19,608 bases of DNA from Clavulina sp. PMI_390 (taxonomy: Eukaryota > Basidiomycota > Agaricomycetes > Cantharellales > Hydnaceae). Shown here in pieces: positions 1-11,119 of the stretch (the first letter of the stretch is position 1; each line of letters starts with the position of its first letter). A program made the position numbers and the translations under genes. The notes under the pieces were generated by a model that saw only the letters and a list, made by a program, of their open reading frames with translations, did not search any database and had not been told where the DNA came from. Where the stretch lies: NCBI GenBank assembly GCA_015039315.1, contig WIDE01000255.1, positions 1 through 19,608 of the forward strand, written 5' to 3'.

Positions 1-1125
1 CGCCCTTGTATGGACACGCACGCCCTCCCTCCCACTAGCCAAGTTAGTTTTGTCGTGCTTTTTCCCTGGGGCTGTCATCTCGACTACTACACAAAACATG
101 CTGACGATCTTGGCTGGACGTGGGTTCAAAGTATTGGACCGGCGCTCCTCCTCGTCACGAGCGGGATAATCACTTATCAGCTTTTTGTCGTTCGCTACTA
201 CCGCTCAGACGCACGTCGCACTGCGCAGGCTCGTGTCATTGGATCGAGGGCCGATAAGCGTACCGTCACTATCAGCACACTTCACATAACTCTCGCTGCT
301 CTTCACCCTTGAATGCTTTCCAGGCCCCGCCCACACAAGGGCTACCTACGATGCTGGTTCACCCTTGTCCACCATGTTCCATTCATATCAGTTCTTGTTA
401 TTAGTGGTGCGTGTACTTGTCATCAGTGAACTCCCTTCCAACTCTCGATACCACTATCCTTGCACGTCTTGGGCGTGTAGAGATGACCCCGCGCTTCGCG
501 AACTAATAGCCTTCTCCCTCTCCCTCTCTCCCTTTCCCTATCCCTCCCTCCATAGCGCCCTCTTCATGGGGTCACCGCCCACCGTTCTATCCATCCCACA
601 ATCGAAGTGCTCAGCCTTCGTCTCCGGTCCGAGTCCGCGCGACAATCCGCCCGCCGGAGCAGCCCGCCCTCACACCTCACATAACGTCTCTCTCTTGGCC
701 CTCGCATCCAAGCTCTCTCGAGTCTTGATCGGTCGACGAGCCTCCCCTTCGTGGCAGGCAGGAGCAATCATCTTATTCATCGGCCTCCCATGTGGTAGAC
801 TACGAAGGCAGGCGAAAAAATCGAAAATCGTCGAGCGGATCATCGTATGGGAGTAATTCTGGGGGGAAGTACAATGTGCGATTTGAGCTGCATGGCAAAA
901 CCCGCGCCTTCAAAACCCCCGTGTGTACAGAACAACTGAGGAGAAAGGCATCCTATTGTGTATCGCGATTATACAGCCGAGTCCCATGATCCTACTGTGT
1001 ATCTCAAAGAACTATAAGTGCCTTAATGGGGTTTTCGGCTGGACCAGTAAGATGAGTGAGCAACTGTCAGGTCTGATATATTGTCTCTTAGAGATTGCTT
1101 ATCAAGGACTGCTTCCCCAGGTCCC
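1..1125. repeat. Segment S1, diverged copy of S2 upstream of NLR-A
   Basis: By eye this stretch aligns collinearly with about 12400-13560. Examples are 657-705 with 13016-13062, 866-913 with 13227-13274 (29 of 48 identical without gaps, many differences being transitions), 953-1050 with 13316-13411, and 1089-1102 with 13523-13536 (an exact 14-mer). Several reading frames are open for 60-160 codons, but no frame stays open and conserved in both copies. I recognise no protein and make no gene call. The copy begins at or before the window edge. It may be a decayed gene or duplicated regulatory and spacer DNA. Confidence 0.6.
511..551. repeat. Pyrimidine-rich low-complexity tract in S1
   Basis: A run of CCCTCTC-type units, almost pure C and T on the plus strand. 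The corresponding place in S2, near 12890-12915, is shorter, so the tract has changed length since duplication. It could be a core-promoter CT block or slippage-prone filler. No transcript start can be assigned. Confidence 0.5.
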
Positions 1126-2696
1126 TAGCTTGCCCTTCTTATATCTTTTATTGCTAGCGGCGTCTCTGGGTAGCGAACCACGACTTTCTACTTTATATCA
1201 TCCAGTCCAAAAGTCTAACCGGTCGCTTCCTTTCTCCTCACATGCTTCTTGATCATGTGGCCAGGTCGCCCCAGCCGGTTGGCATCAGTAACCTCGCCAT
1301 TTTCAGACCAGCAGTTCGTTCCCCATAGGCACACCAGAGCTGCAGTGTTGGTTAGCGTTCATACCGCCCGAAAACCAGCACTCAATCTGCTCTCCACACT
1401 TCCTCTCTTTGTGAGCACCTTGTTTCAGTGTAACTTAGAGTAGACGATTAATCGTGCTTTCGCTATCCGGCTCGCGTCATTTCTCATCCAGTTCCCTCTC
1501 TTGCTTGCCGCTCCGATCGCCCCGGGCTACGGGCGGGATTTAAGCAGCTCCTTGATCCAGCCTGCGCTCCTGCATCTCCGAGCTCGTCTAAAGCGGTTTG
1601 CTCTCTGTGCAGCATGCGCTCACGATCGTGGAGAGCCTCACTTCACATAATGGCAAGTAGTCATTGGGCCCCACCACCACCCAGTCCCCTGAAAGCTCCC
1701 AGAAAGTGGTGCGCACGATGTATGATCATGGAGTGAACTGGTGGTTCTGCAGTTGGGTGCGCTCATGGTGTTCTTGTCAAGCGAGGTTGTGTCTAGAAAC
1801 TAGTTGGATAGCGCTGGGAAAGAGAAAGGGAGAGAAGGAGTGTTAGATGGTGGTTGTAGTGGTGGAGGAGGCTAAAGCCGGGCCAAAGACTCATAAGGCT
1901 GATGATGTGGGGGTGCGGTGCGACCTGTGAGTGCTGGTTCCGCGACGGCAACGATCAAAACTGGTCAGAAGATGGACCCCACTATTGTGGCCAATCTATG
2001 TAAGTATTCCGCCGCGTCGAGCTTTCGAATACAAGCTCGAGGCCGTGCACTCAGCCCTCCCACCAACACCAGATGCGTTAACGGAGAGTGTGGTTGCTCG
2101 ACCATTTATGAGAAAGCTGCTTGACTGATCTTTTTCTTATCATCGTGCTTCTCTTCAAGATCTCACGTGTCTCAAGCGCTAGTATTGAGGCATAGGTGGA
2201 GAGTTACTAGAGACAATGCGCTTTGCATTAATGACAGGCCATTTATTTCCCGCACCTAAGCAACACCTTGTAGTCTATGGTCATGTTCACTATGAGCAAC
2301 AATACTCCGAGTAGCTTTAGATGTATCTAACCTTTGTGGCCCACCGCTATTTGATTTCGAATCTCAGGCACACTCCACGCTTCGCAAGTACTAAGTGCGC
2401 TCAACCACACACCACAAGATCAAAATTCCACTTCACCTCGTTGCACAATTGGATCACGAACATAACAGTAGCCGGGAAACGGGCGTACTTAGTTCATCTG
2501 GGCTGATTTAAAGTTAATTCGAGGTTTTTGTAGTTAAGGGCACACGTAAGTGAATATTGTGGTATTCAAGCCTCACCGCCTGTGGTCGTGTTTGGCACAT
2601 ACACACGCGCACACACCAAACCCAAACCACGCACCAGCACACAGCTTTGCGCCCCTACTCTATCCTTGAGAAACCGTGCAAAAAGAACCACGCAAT
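1126..2696. other. Intergenic stretch, no supported gene
   Basis: About 1.57 kb with only short, unconvincing open frames. A GTAAGT donor-like string occurs near 2001, and an open frame of about 65 codons ends near 2128, but I see no partner exon and recognise no protein. Parts may be collinear with 13561-14780 upstream of NLR-B (for example around 1755-1800 against 14005-14045), but that similarity is weak. I see no tRNA, transposase or terminal repeats. Confidence 0.5.
2585..2696 (+). promoter_or_regulatory. CA-rich putative promoter/5' leader of NLR-A
   Basis: The 110 bases before the NLR-A start are rich in CACA and CCAAAC strings and low in G. That is compatible with a fungal promoter proximal region and leader. 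No clear TATA box is visible. Two in-frame ATGs follow, at 2697 (G at +4) and 2706. Position is the only real support. Confidence 0.25.
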
Positions 2697-5600
2697 ATGG
2701 CTGCCATGCCTTCGTTTGAAATTGAAGGTGCAATAGAACAGTTCATTCAAACTTGATTGATATCCTGGCTGTAATGCGCTATCTAGCTCTGGTCTATAAT
2801 AGCAATAAAGTCAAAAAATCCCACATTTACCGTGCTTGTGTTAAATGGAGCCCTTGCGATGCTGATAATGTATCGATGGTATCTACTTGTAAGGTCAAGG
2901 CCAGGACAGACGGAAGGGTTGAATGGGTATCATTGGCCAATCTCAAAAGGTCTGTTCCTTTATAGAGTATCTTGGACTTTGGGAGAGCTGACATGGTTTG
3001 GTGGAATACTTGAGGTTCTTTACCTTGCTTCCTCCAGTGATTACAATCACAGTCCAACAGCAGAAGTGGTTCATCTGGAGTACAGTTTCTTCCCATTCAG
3101 TCAGTTGCTCAGTAGACCAAGCCACTGAAGGTATTGCTCATTGCTGTATCTTGCTAACAAAGCATTAATGCTTGGCTTCATTGTTTGGTTGGTTGTAGAC
3201 CGCATTGATGGTGTACTTGAGCTTAAGATGAGGATCAGTCCAGTTGAGGCTACTGCTCTTCAGGAGACCATAATCGACCCTGGAACTATCCATTTCACTT
3301 CCAATAGGCCTGCTGTGGCTCACCAAAGGCTTCCTGGCATTATTGAGGATGACCCCACTGTGCTGCTACCCACTTCTGTCACTGAATTCAGGGCTGTTCA
3401 TCAAGGTGGCTCCACTGCTCCTGCACTGACGGGAATGGATGCACCAGTCACATCTACTCCTGCTTCAACAAAGGGTGATAGTGCTCAAGAGGGTTCTGTA
3501 TCTGTTGACACTGAGCTAAGCACCAAGGGTGGCCTATCAGCCCTAGCTGTTGAACCTTGTGCTATCAGGTCTCTGCATGTGGCAGTCAATGCTCAAACAT
3601 CCAAAGCTCAAACAGCCTTTGCTGCAATTCCTGGAGGCAGCAACCAGCTGTTAATGGCCATCAATGGAATTGGTGACAAGGCTAATCATTTTACACCACC
3701 TGTCACAGGTTTTTCTGCTGCATTCCCTGAAGCAATCAATGCTGTAGAGGGGTTTTTGCAGCTCACTGGTGTGCTGGCAAAGGTCTGTGTCTCTGTTGTT
3801 TCATATCTAGTAGTGTGGAGCTAAGTTTTGTATACTATAGGTTCACCCTATTGCAGAGGTGGCTATAACTGTGTTGAAAGGGGCCTATACAATTGTCCAA
3901 GCCAATGCCCTTGTACATGAGAGTATGACAACCCTGCTCAGATCCATGAAGGAGCTGTGTGCTCTCACTGCAGAGTATGCTTGCTCAAAGCAGCAGAATG
4001 GTTTTGTTTATGGGGAAGTCCAAGGAGTGCTGGTTGAGGTGCAAAAAGCAGCTGTTCTTGTCAACACTTATGCTGAGCACAAGAAGAAAAGTGAGTTTGC
4101 TCACTTGTAGTCTCAATTGTCTTGCATAACAAAAATCAATATACTACCATCACACCAGCTATCAATTTTCCAGTGTACTTCACATCCTTCCAGAAACATG
4201 CTGATGCCCTCATCTGGAGCTTTGACTCAGTGTGCTCCAAACTATTGCAAGGCACAGTGGCATCCATCCACAGTGACATAGGGGTCATCAAAAACAGTGT
4301 AACACAACTTGGTATGCTCAATACAGTAAAAATAATACAACTTCTGATGAATGTCAAAATAGTAAAAAAAAAGCCTAATTAGTGCTCTCCCATGTGCAGT
4401 TGATGCAGATAAGGCACTCCACAGTGGTCCTGGGCATGGGTGCCTTCCTGGCACACGCACTGCTATCCGGGCAGCCCTCCAGGCATGGGCAGTGGGAGGG
4501 TCTGCATCTGTGGAGCTCAATCCAGATCCCAGGTCATCAGCCCCCAAGAACCTCAATCTTACTGGGGCCACTATGCTATTGCTGCAGGGGGTGGCTGGAT
4601 CTGGCAAATCTTCCATTGCTGCTAGTCTTGCTAGGTATCTCCAAAAGGCCAGAGTGTGTGTTGCATACTACTGCTTTGAGAGAGTGAGACAAAAAGCTTT
4701 GAATTCATCCAATGTTTTCACCACCATTGCCCATCAGCTTGCTACTCAGAATGCCTCACTTAGAGATCATCTTTGTGCTCTGGTGGAATCTACTCCAGAA
4801 TTTGAGCACAGAAGTGAGAGCCCTGCAGACCAACTGACAAATTTCCTTCTGCCTCTACTGAAAGGAGATGGAACAGCTCTGAATCATATAGTTGTCATCA
4901 TTGATGCACTTGATGAATCAGGTGGTGCTGCTGAGTGTGAAAGGATTCTCAAGTCACTAGTTGATGTTGCTCAGGATCTTCCATCAACTGTGCGCATTTT
5001 TATCACAACAAGACCAGAAAGTCACATCCAGCAAGTTGTTCAAACTGCACTGCAGCAACCAAACATATCTGAGCTCTTCATGGACAAACTGCCCAACCAA
5101 TCAACCAAAGATGACATTTATCAGTATCTCAAGCACATGTTAGACAAACCACATCTCAGCCTCAAATCAGACCAGTTAGCTATGCTCTGTGAGAAAGCCC
5201 AGCTGTCATTCCAATGGGCTTCCACTGCCTGCCGCTATATTATGGATCAGGAAGATAGGAATCAGGTAGTCCTTCCCTACAAGAGGCTCACACATGTTCT
5301 CTCTAGCTCAGAGACTGCTGATAGTCAACTCACCCTATACAAGCTATATGCTACTGTGATGGATTCACAGTTTGGGAATGCTAAAACTGAAGATTTGGAG
5401 CTCCTCAGACTACTGCTGGGTGCTCTGGTGACAGCAAGGAAGCCCCTCACACTTGCATCAATGTTACAGCTTCTGAATGTCCACTTGTCTCAACATGGTG
5501 ATACTAGCAATGTGAAGGAAGATGCCAGAATATATCTGGGTCTGTTATCCTCACTGATCACTGGAGCCAGGGATGACTCTTCCAGTGCACTGCTTCTACC

Positions 5601-7938
5601 CTTGCACACATCTTTCTTTGATTTTCTTCAAGATGCTACCAACAACCCAAGATACTGTGTGGATGTCTCCATAGCACACAGAGTACTCACAGAGTGCTGC
5701 TTTTCTGTGATGGAATGTGGAGAGAAGAAGCTGAAGTTCAACATTTGCCAGCTGACTACTTCATTCTTACCTAACTCCTCTATCCCAGAGTTGCCAGCTC
5801 TGGTTGAGGACAAGATAGGGGAAACACTGGGATATGCATGCCACTTCTGGGCTTCCCATCTTGTGTCAGCAACAGCTGTTACCCCAAACACCCTCAGCTC
5901 AGTTATAGCTCTCCTGTCCACACCTCAGTTGCTTTACTGGCTGGAGGTGATGAGCCTCACAGGTGTCTCCCCAGCAAGTGTGCTATCATTAGTTATAGCC
6001 CAGGTATGTTTCTACTGTTGCAGAGTTGAAGCATCAGCCTGATATTGAGATGCTTTGTAGCCAAACTTGGATATCACTGCTTTTGCTGCAGAGGCCTTGT
6101 TGTTTACAACCTATTATGCCATTCCAATAGCACTGAGTGCACCTCACATCTACCTGAGTGCAGTACCATTCATTCCCACATTGTCTCCACTGCAAATGAT
6201 AGGTGAGGAGTATACAAGAACCATTTTGATTCCAACTGGGCATTTGGAAGTATGGCCAGCTTTGAGGCATGTTTTAAAACACCAGTCTTATGTATTCAGT
6301 GTGGCAGTCTCTAAGGGTGGGGTGGTAGCTGCAGGGTTGGCCAATGGATCCATTGTGCTGCGGAATATCCAAACTGGTCAACAGTATGGAGATCCACTGA
6401 AGGGCCATGATAGACCTGTGTCATCTATGGCATTCTCTCACAATGGATCAGTCCTTGCCTCTGGGTCTTGGGATAAGACCATTCAGTTGTGGGATGTGCA
6501 GTCTCAGAGACCCATGGGAGATCCACTCAGAGGCCACAGTGGGGCTATATCATCTATAACATTCTCTCATGATGGGGCAATCCTTGCCTCTGGCTCTGAT
6601 GATAGTAATATTCAGCTTTGGGATGTGCAGTCTCATAAACCCAAAGGAGATCCACTCAGGGGTTATATTAACTCTGTACAGTGTGTGGCATTTTCTCCTG
6701 ATGGAGCAATCCTTGCCTCCGGCTCAATTAATAAAGAAATTCAGTTGTGGGATGTGCAGTCTCAGATGCCCAAGGGAACCGCTCTCAATGGCCACAGTGA
6801 CTCTGTGACATCTGTGGCATTCTCTCATGATGGAATAATCCTTGCCTCTGGCTCTGCTGATAACACCATTCAGCTGTGGGATGTGCAGTCTCATACACCC
6901 AAAGGAGATCCACTCAGGGGCCATACTAACTCTGTGCAGTCTGTGGCATTTTCTCCTGATGGAACAATCCTTGCCTCTGGCTCATTTGATCACACTGTTC
7001 AGTTGTGGGATGTGGTTACTCAGGCACCCAAAGGAAATCCACTTGGAGGCCACAATGACTCTGTGTACTGTGTGGCATTCTCTCCTGATGGAGTTATCCT
7101 TGCTTCTGGCTCTTGTGACCAAACTATTCAACTATGGGATGTGCAGTCTTTGACAGCCAGGGGAGATCCACCCAGGGGACATAGTGGCTCTGTGGGCTGT
7201 GTGGCATTCTCTCATGATGGAGCAGTCCTTGCTTCTGGCTCTTGTGATCAAACCATTCAGCTGTGGGATCTTCAGTCTCAAACACCCATGGGAGATCTAC
7301 TCAGGGGCCATAGTGGCGCTGTGCGGTCTGTGGCATTCACTCATGATGGGGCTGTCCTTGCCTCTGGGTTGTGGGATGATACTGTGCAGCTGTGGGATGT
7401 GCAGTCTCAGGAACCCATAGGAGAGCCACTTAAGAGCCACACTGACCTTGTACAGTCTGTGGCACTTTCTCATGACAGAGCAGTCCTTGCATCTGGCTCT
7501 GAGAATGCAACAATCCAGCTGTGGGATATGCAGTCTAATGTGCCCAAGGGAGATCCACTCAGGGGCCACAGTGGCTCTGTGCAGTCTGTGGCATTCTCTC
7601 ATGATGGAGCTGTTCTTGCCTCTGGCTCCAATGATAGATCAGTGAGGCTTTGGAATATTACTTCCTCTGCCCTTGATATGGGTGTGCCCATCCCAGCCTC
7701 TGAATTTGTAAGCTTCCAACTTAGCCCAGCCTGGCCTGAATTGCTTGATGATGGTTGGGTCCAGGGTCCTAATGATGAGCTCCTACTTTGGGTTCCTCCA
7801 AGCTATAGAACCCATTTATATGATGAGCGCCTCATTGCAGTTCTTGGTGAGGACCCAAGTTCCAGAGTCAGACTCAACTTTGACAACATGGTGCTGGGAG
7901 AAGACTGGGCCAAATGCTACACACCCTTACCTACTTAG
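2697..7938 (+). CDS. NLR-A: C2-like/helical/NACHT/WD40 STAND receptor
   Basis: Predicted cytosolic NLR receptor of 1592 residues. Exons: 2697-2727, 2787-2949, 3015-3130, 3199-3782, 3841-4090, 4159-4311, 4400-6003, 6061-7938. All junctions are GT-AG, the phases are 1,2,1,0,1,1,0, and the frame stays open throughout. Residues 1 to about 115 form a beta-rich, C2-like domain. About 115-270 is a Ser/Thr/Pro-rich linker. About 270-432 is helical and resembles Goodbye or MLKL-type four-helix domains (inference). A CLPGTR motif sits just before NACHT, Walker A GVAGSGKSS lies at about 496-504, and Walker B IVVIIDALDE at about 596-605. A winged-helix-like region contains LPLHTSFFDFL. Exon 8 carries a pre-propeller stretch (SAPHIYLSAVPF), one degenerate blade, ten 43-residue WD40 units (about 1084-1513) and a C-terminal cap with WVPPSYR. 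In this class ADP/ATP exchange drives oligomerisation after ligand binding by the WD40 part. The start at 2697 was chosen by analogy with NLR-B; 2706 is an alternative. The coding exons are strikingly poor in CpG. Confidence 0.87.
6409..7698 (+). repeat. WD40-coding tandem array of NLR-A (10 x 129 bp)
   Basis: Ten in-frame 129-bp units, each coding a 43-residue blade of the type V-x-S-V-A-F-S-x-D-G ... L-A-S-G-S ... I-Q-L-W-D-V-Q-S ... G-D-P-L-R-G-H. The last unit diverges at its end into the C-terminal cap. An eleventh, degenerate blade precedes the array (about 6277-6408; it has VLRN where later units have QLWD). Variation concentrates at unit positions 1, 2, 3 and 5 and just after GS. The other codons are nearly invariant at DNA level, which suggests recent gene conversion or unequal exchange. 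Confidence 0.92.
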
Positions 7939-8526
7939 CATGCCACTTGCTGAATTGTCCCTTCTTTCACTATCAGTCACTCAACAGTTCCATTCCACAC
8001 TCCATCAGAGCAATGGACTTGTCAGTGTCTCCCCAGCCTGAGATTTTCAGAATTCCTTGTACAATACATTCATGCTTGCTGCTCATTGGTTGAAAGGTTT
8101 AGCCTGTGCTCACAGCCTCATCAGTGCAAAAGATTTTGAAGGAACTTTTGCACTTTTCCTAACCTATAGCGTGAACATAGGTCAAGTTGCCGAATCAATT
8201 TCATTCTTTGTGTTACTAACTAATACCAGAGCCGAAAAGAAGAAAAGCAAGTTGAAGGGTCAAAAAAAAACTTTGTATGAATGGGGTGTACAGTAGGGTA
8301 AGAGGTACGGACGGGCAAACGGATCATAGAGAACAATACGAAAGCAGCATAATGAGTCAAGAATGAGTCAACAGAGAAAAGAACCAAGACGAAGATCGGG
8401 CGGTGAAGTGATATAGGTATGGGTGGCGTCGCGGCGGGTTTTTAGGGTGTGCAGTTTTGTGGGAGGTTGGAATGGACGAGGCAAGCGCATCCTGCAAGGT
8501 ATAGAGCGCATAGGCGTAAGCTGAGA
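7939..8526. other. Convergent 3' intergenic region
   Basis: About 590 bases lie between the stop of NLR-A (+) and the stop of the cap methyltransferase gene (-), so this must hold both 3' ends. No canonical AATAAA is evident at the expected distance. Short open frames here are not conserved or recognisable. CpG content rises abruptly from about 8310 onward, which marks the edge of the CpG-poor NLR block. Confidence 0.55.
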
Positions 8527-11085
8527 TCATGAGCCGTTACCCGCACTGGCACCAGATCCGTTGAGGGCGGGAGCAGGGAGCGACTTTTTGAACGCGAAGC
8601 CAATATACAGGTCTGCAGGTTGAGCAACAAAGAAATAAGGTGCAGACATTAGCGAACATTATCCTTAAATGAGGGTCAGAAGGCAATACATACTGGCAGC
8701 GTCCCACTGATCCTGATCCAGCGCACTCTCGCCTCGCGAATCGACAACCTTCATTGACGTCAACAGCTGACGAAACTCAGTCGGCTCCTGCTCGCGCTCA
8801 TATATCGTATGGAAGTCCTCCTTATATATCAGCTCGAGCCCGTATTCAGCCGCCAATGAGACAAAGGCGTCCCATCGGACGAGGTACTCGGGCGCATCGA
8901 CCGCATCGGCGAGGTAGAACCAGTATTTGTGGCCAAATGTGGATTGGCCGTGTGCATCCACTGGGGGTTGGCGTGATTCGAATCGGATGGTGTAGACGGC
9001 ATTGCCAAAGGAGAGCTCGTCGCCTTCGGGGATCTTTTTCAGTTTTCGTCTGCAAGGCGATGAAGAGAGACGGAGGAAGAGTAGCGATTAGAGAGCGAGA
9101 ACGGTTTGTACGTGACGAGCGAATAGAGACGCGTTGAAACAGCCAGAGACGAACGGAATTTGGTCGACTTACAATAAAGGCTTCGCGTTGGGTGTCGTTC
9201 CGATGAACACCCCACCAGGTCGGAGGAACATGGTGGTATTCCGTAACATCATCCGAGCCTTCTCCTCAGATTCGAATGCATAGGGCATACAGAACTGCTG
9301 CGAGACGACATCGAATGGAGGCCTCAGTGCGCCTGGTGGTAATCGATCCTCGAGTGGCCGCTAAATGTCAAGGATGAATCCACATGTCAGTAAAGTCGCC
9401 GGCCACAATTATTATTGGCACCAAAAGCAACACGAATAATGAACTAAAGACGTAATAGATAGCGCCTAAGAATAGAGAGGGCAATAACTTACGGAATAAC
9501 AATCCATCGCGAAAAATTCGGCGTCAAACGCCTTTCTTCGCTGTCCTGCCCACCGCTCCCTTGCCTGGTCCAGCGATACATCCGCAATATCGACACCCAC
9601 ATACCCCGCGATATCGCTCTTCGCCCACTTGCCCAAGCCGCCGCCTTTACTATACAGATCCAAGACTCGCGCAATGTATCGAGGCCGTTTCTTGGAGCCG
9701 ACGCATTCGACCTCCTCAGGACGCGTATTCGTCTCGCGGATCGTCGGACGGGCGAATTTCGCGATGAGGACAGCCTTGATCCAGTTGTTGAAGGATTTCA
9801 GTCCAATAATAGGAGAGTGCTCGCGCGCTGCTTTCCCAACCTCGGGGCGAGCGTTATAGTGCTGCGCGACAACCACTTCATTTCTCGGACCATTGTGATT
9901 GTGGTTCCGAGGCGGAGGAGGACTATTGCTCATGTGCGGTCGTTGAGAAGGATGTGCGAGACGCTCGTAGTCTGGTGCATCGTCGTCAGCTGCGGGACGT
10001 TTTGTGCCTCGAAGCGGCGATGGTATGAGATGCGCCAGGGGTTGCTGAACAGAGGATACGTCGTCTGCTCCTTCCATCATTCGCGAGGGACTCCAACCAC
10101 CATCCGACTGTTGTTCAATCGAATAAGCTGCACCGTTGACACGCGGCTGGCCGTCGAGTTGGGCAGAGACGGCTGGGATGGATTTTCGTAGTGGGTTCCG
10201 GTGTGACTCGGCAAGGCGGTGAAGTTCTTTAGCCGTTATAGGGATTAGCACAGGATTTGGTGGAGTGATACGATTGTGCGGTGCGTATCGTATGCTAGGT
10301 TTTCGAGGGGGTTGGAATGGTGGGTGGCTGATTTTGTGAACAGTGTGGATGCTATGAATGTGGTGGATGTGCATGGTGGGAAGTGATGCGCATGGAAGCA
10401 AGAGAAAAGGGAGCTGTGGTAGTGCTGAGGGAGGGGGAGGTGGAGGAGGCATGGAACGAGATGAGGAAGGGCGAGAATGTGGTATGGAAGGAGACAAGTG
10501 CGGTGAGAGTGAGGCCGAGGATGAAAGGTGGCCTATTGACATTGTCGGCGAGCTTGTTGTTGCGCGGGGAGCGGCGGGACCAGGCAGTCGTAGATTAAGA
10601 GCGAGTCCAGCCGACGACGACGCTGACGACGAAGAAGATGGAAGATATGGTAGACGGGGAGCAGAAGATGTCGAGGAAGAGGGCGAATCACCGTTAAGAT
10701 AATGCGGGTGTGGCCGCAGCACAGGTAATGTGAGTGCCTGTGGAAAGTACGACGCACTGCTGGTCATCATCTCGACTGGTGAGGGCATGTCCGGGTTGTG
10801 CACCGGGTAGTATCTGCGCCCAGACGGGCTCGGTGGGATTTGGATGGGGCTCCTGGTGGCCGAGCGCGATGGCGGGGTCGGGTCAGCGTTCAAGAGTATG
10901 CTAATTGAACGCTTTGAAGTGGTGGGAGATGGCCTGGGGTCAATTGGAAGACGGAGATCTCGATTAAGGTCATGCTTGCTCCATAGCTTTCGGAAGAGGC
11001 TTCTTGGGCTCGTCGCTTGGCGTCGCATGCGGGGCGATACTTCGTCGGCTGCGGGGCGTTTGGCGCTCTGGAGAGGTAATGGCAT
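8527..11085 (-). CDS. ABD1-like: mRNA cap guanine-N7 methyltransferase family protein, eroded motifs
   Basis: Family role: transfers a methyl group from AdoMet to N7 of the mRNA cap guanine in the nucleus. Exons in transcript order: 11085-9493, 9360-9173, 9049-8694, 8612-8527. All junctions are GT-AG, the phases are 0,2,1, and the product is 740 residues. Residues 1-403 are a Pro/Ser/His-rich, probably disordered extension, in which KRPAAD occurs at residue 9 and again near 363. The core from about 404 has hallmark stretches: an [11 protein letters not shown] start, [77 protein letters not shown], and a C-terminal [14 protein letters not shown]. Oddities: motif I reads DLYSKGGGL where the family has DLGCGKGGDL, and the QFxxHY histidine is Pro557. 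The core gives a firm family call, but activity is doubtful. The start is the first ATG of the open frame, and an upstream exon cannot be excluded. It is convergent with NLR-A and CpG-rich, unlike the NLR genes. Confidence 0.87.
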
Positions 11086-11119
11086 GAGATGAGCCCAGGC
11101 AAGTAGCTCTCAGATCAGA

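Noticed and set aside
365..856. A 163-codon plus-strand open frame in S1.
   Set aside because: It runs through a CT-rich tract, has no recognisable motif, and is not kept open at the matching place in S2.
2832..3128. An alternative frame across intron 2 and exon 3 that looks partly conserved between the paralogues (SSSDYNHSPTAE-like).
   Set aside because: It meets stop codons in NLR-B and does not connect in phase to exon 4. The frame reached through the 65-nt intron joins exons 2, 3 and 4 in both genes.
10358..10702. Gly/Glu-rich plus-strand frames opposite the methyltransferase gene.
   Set aside because: They are antisense images of Pro/Ser-rich codons in the N-terminal extension.
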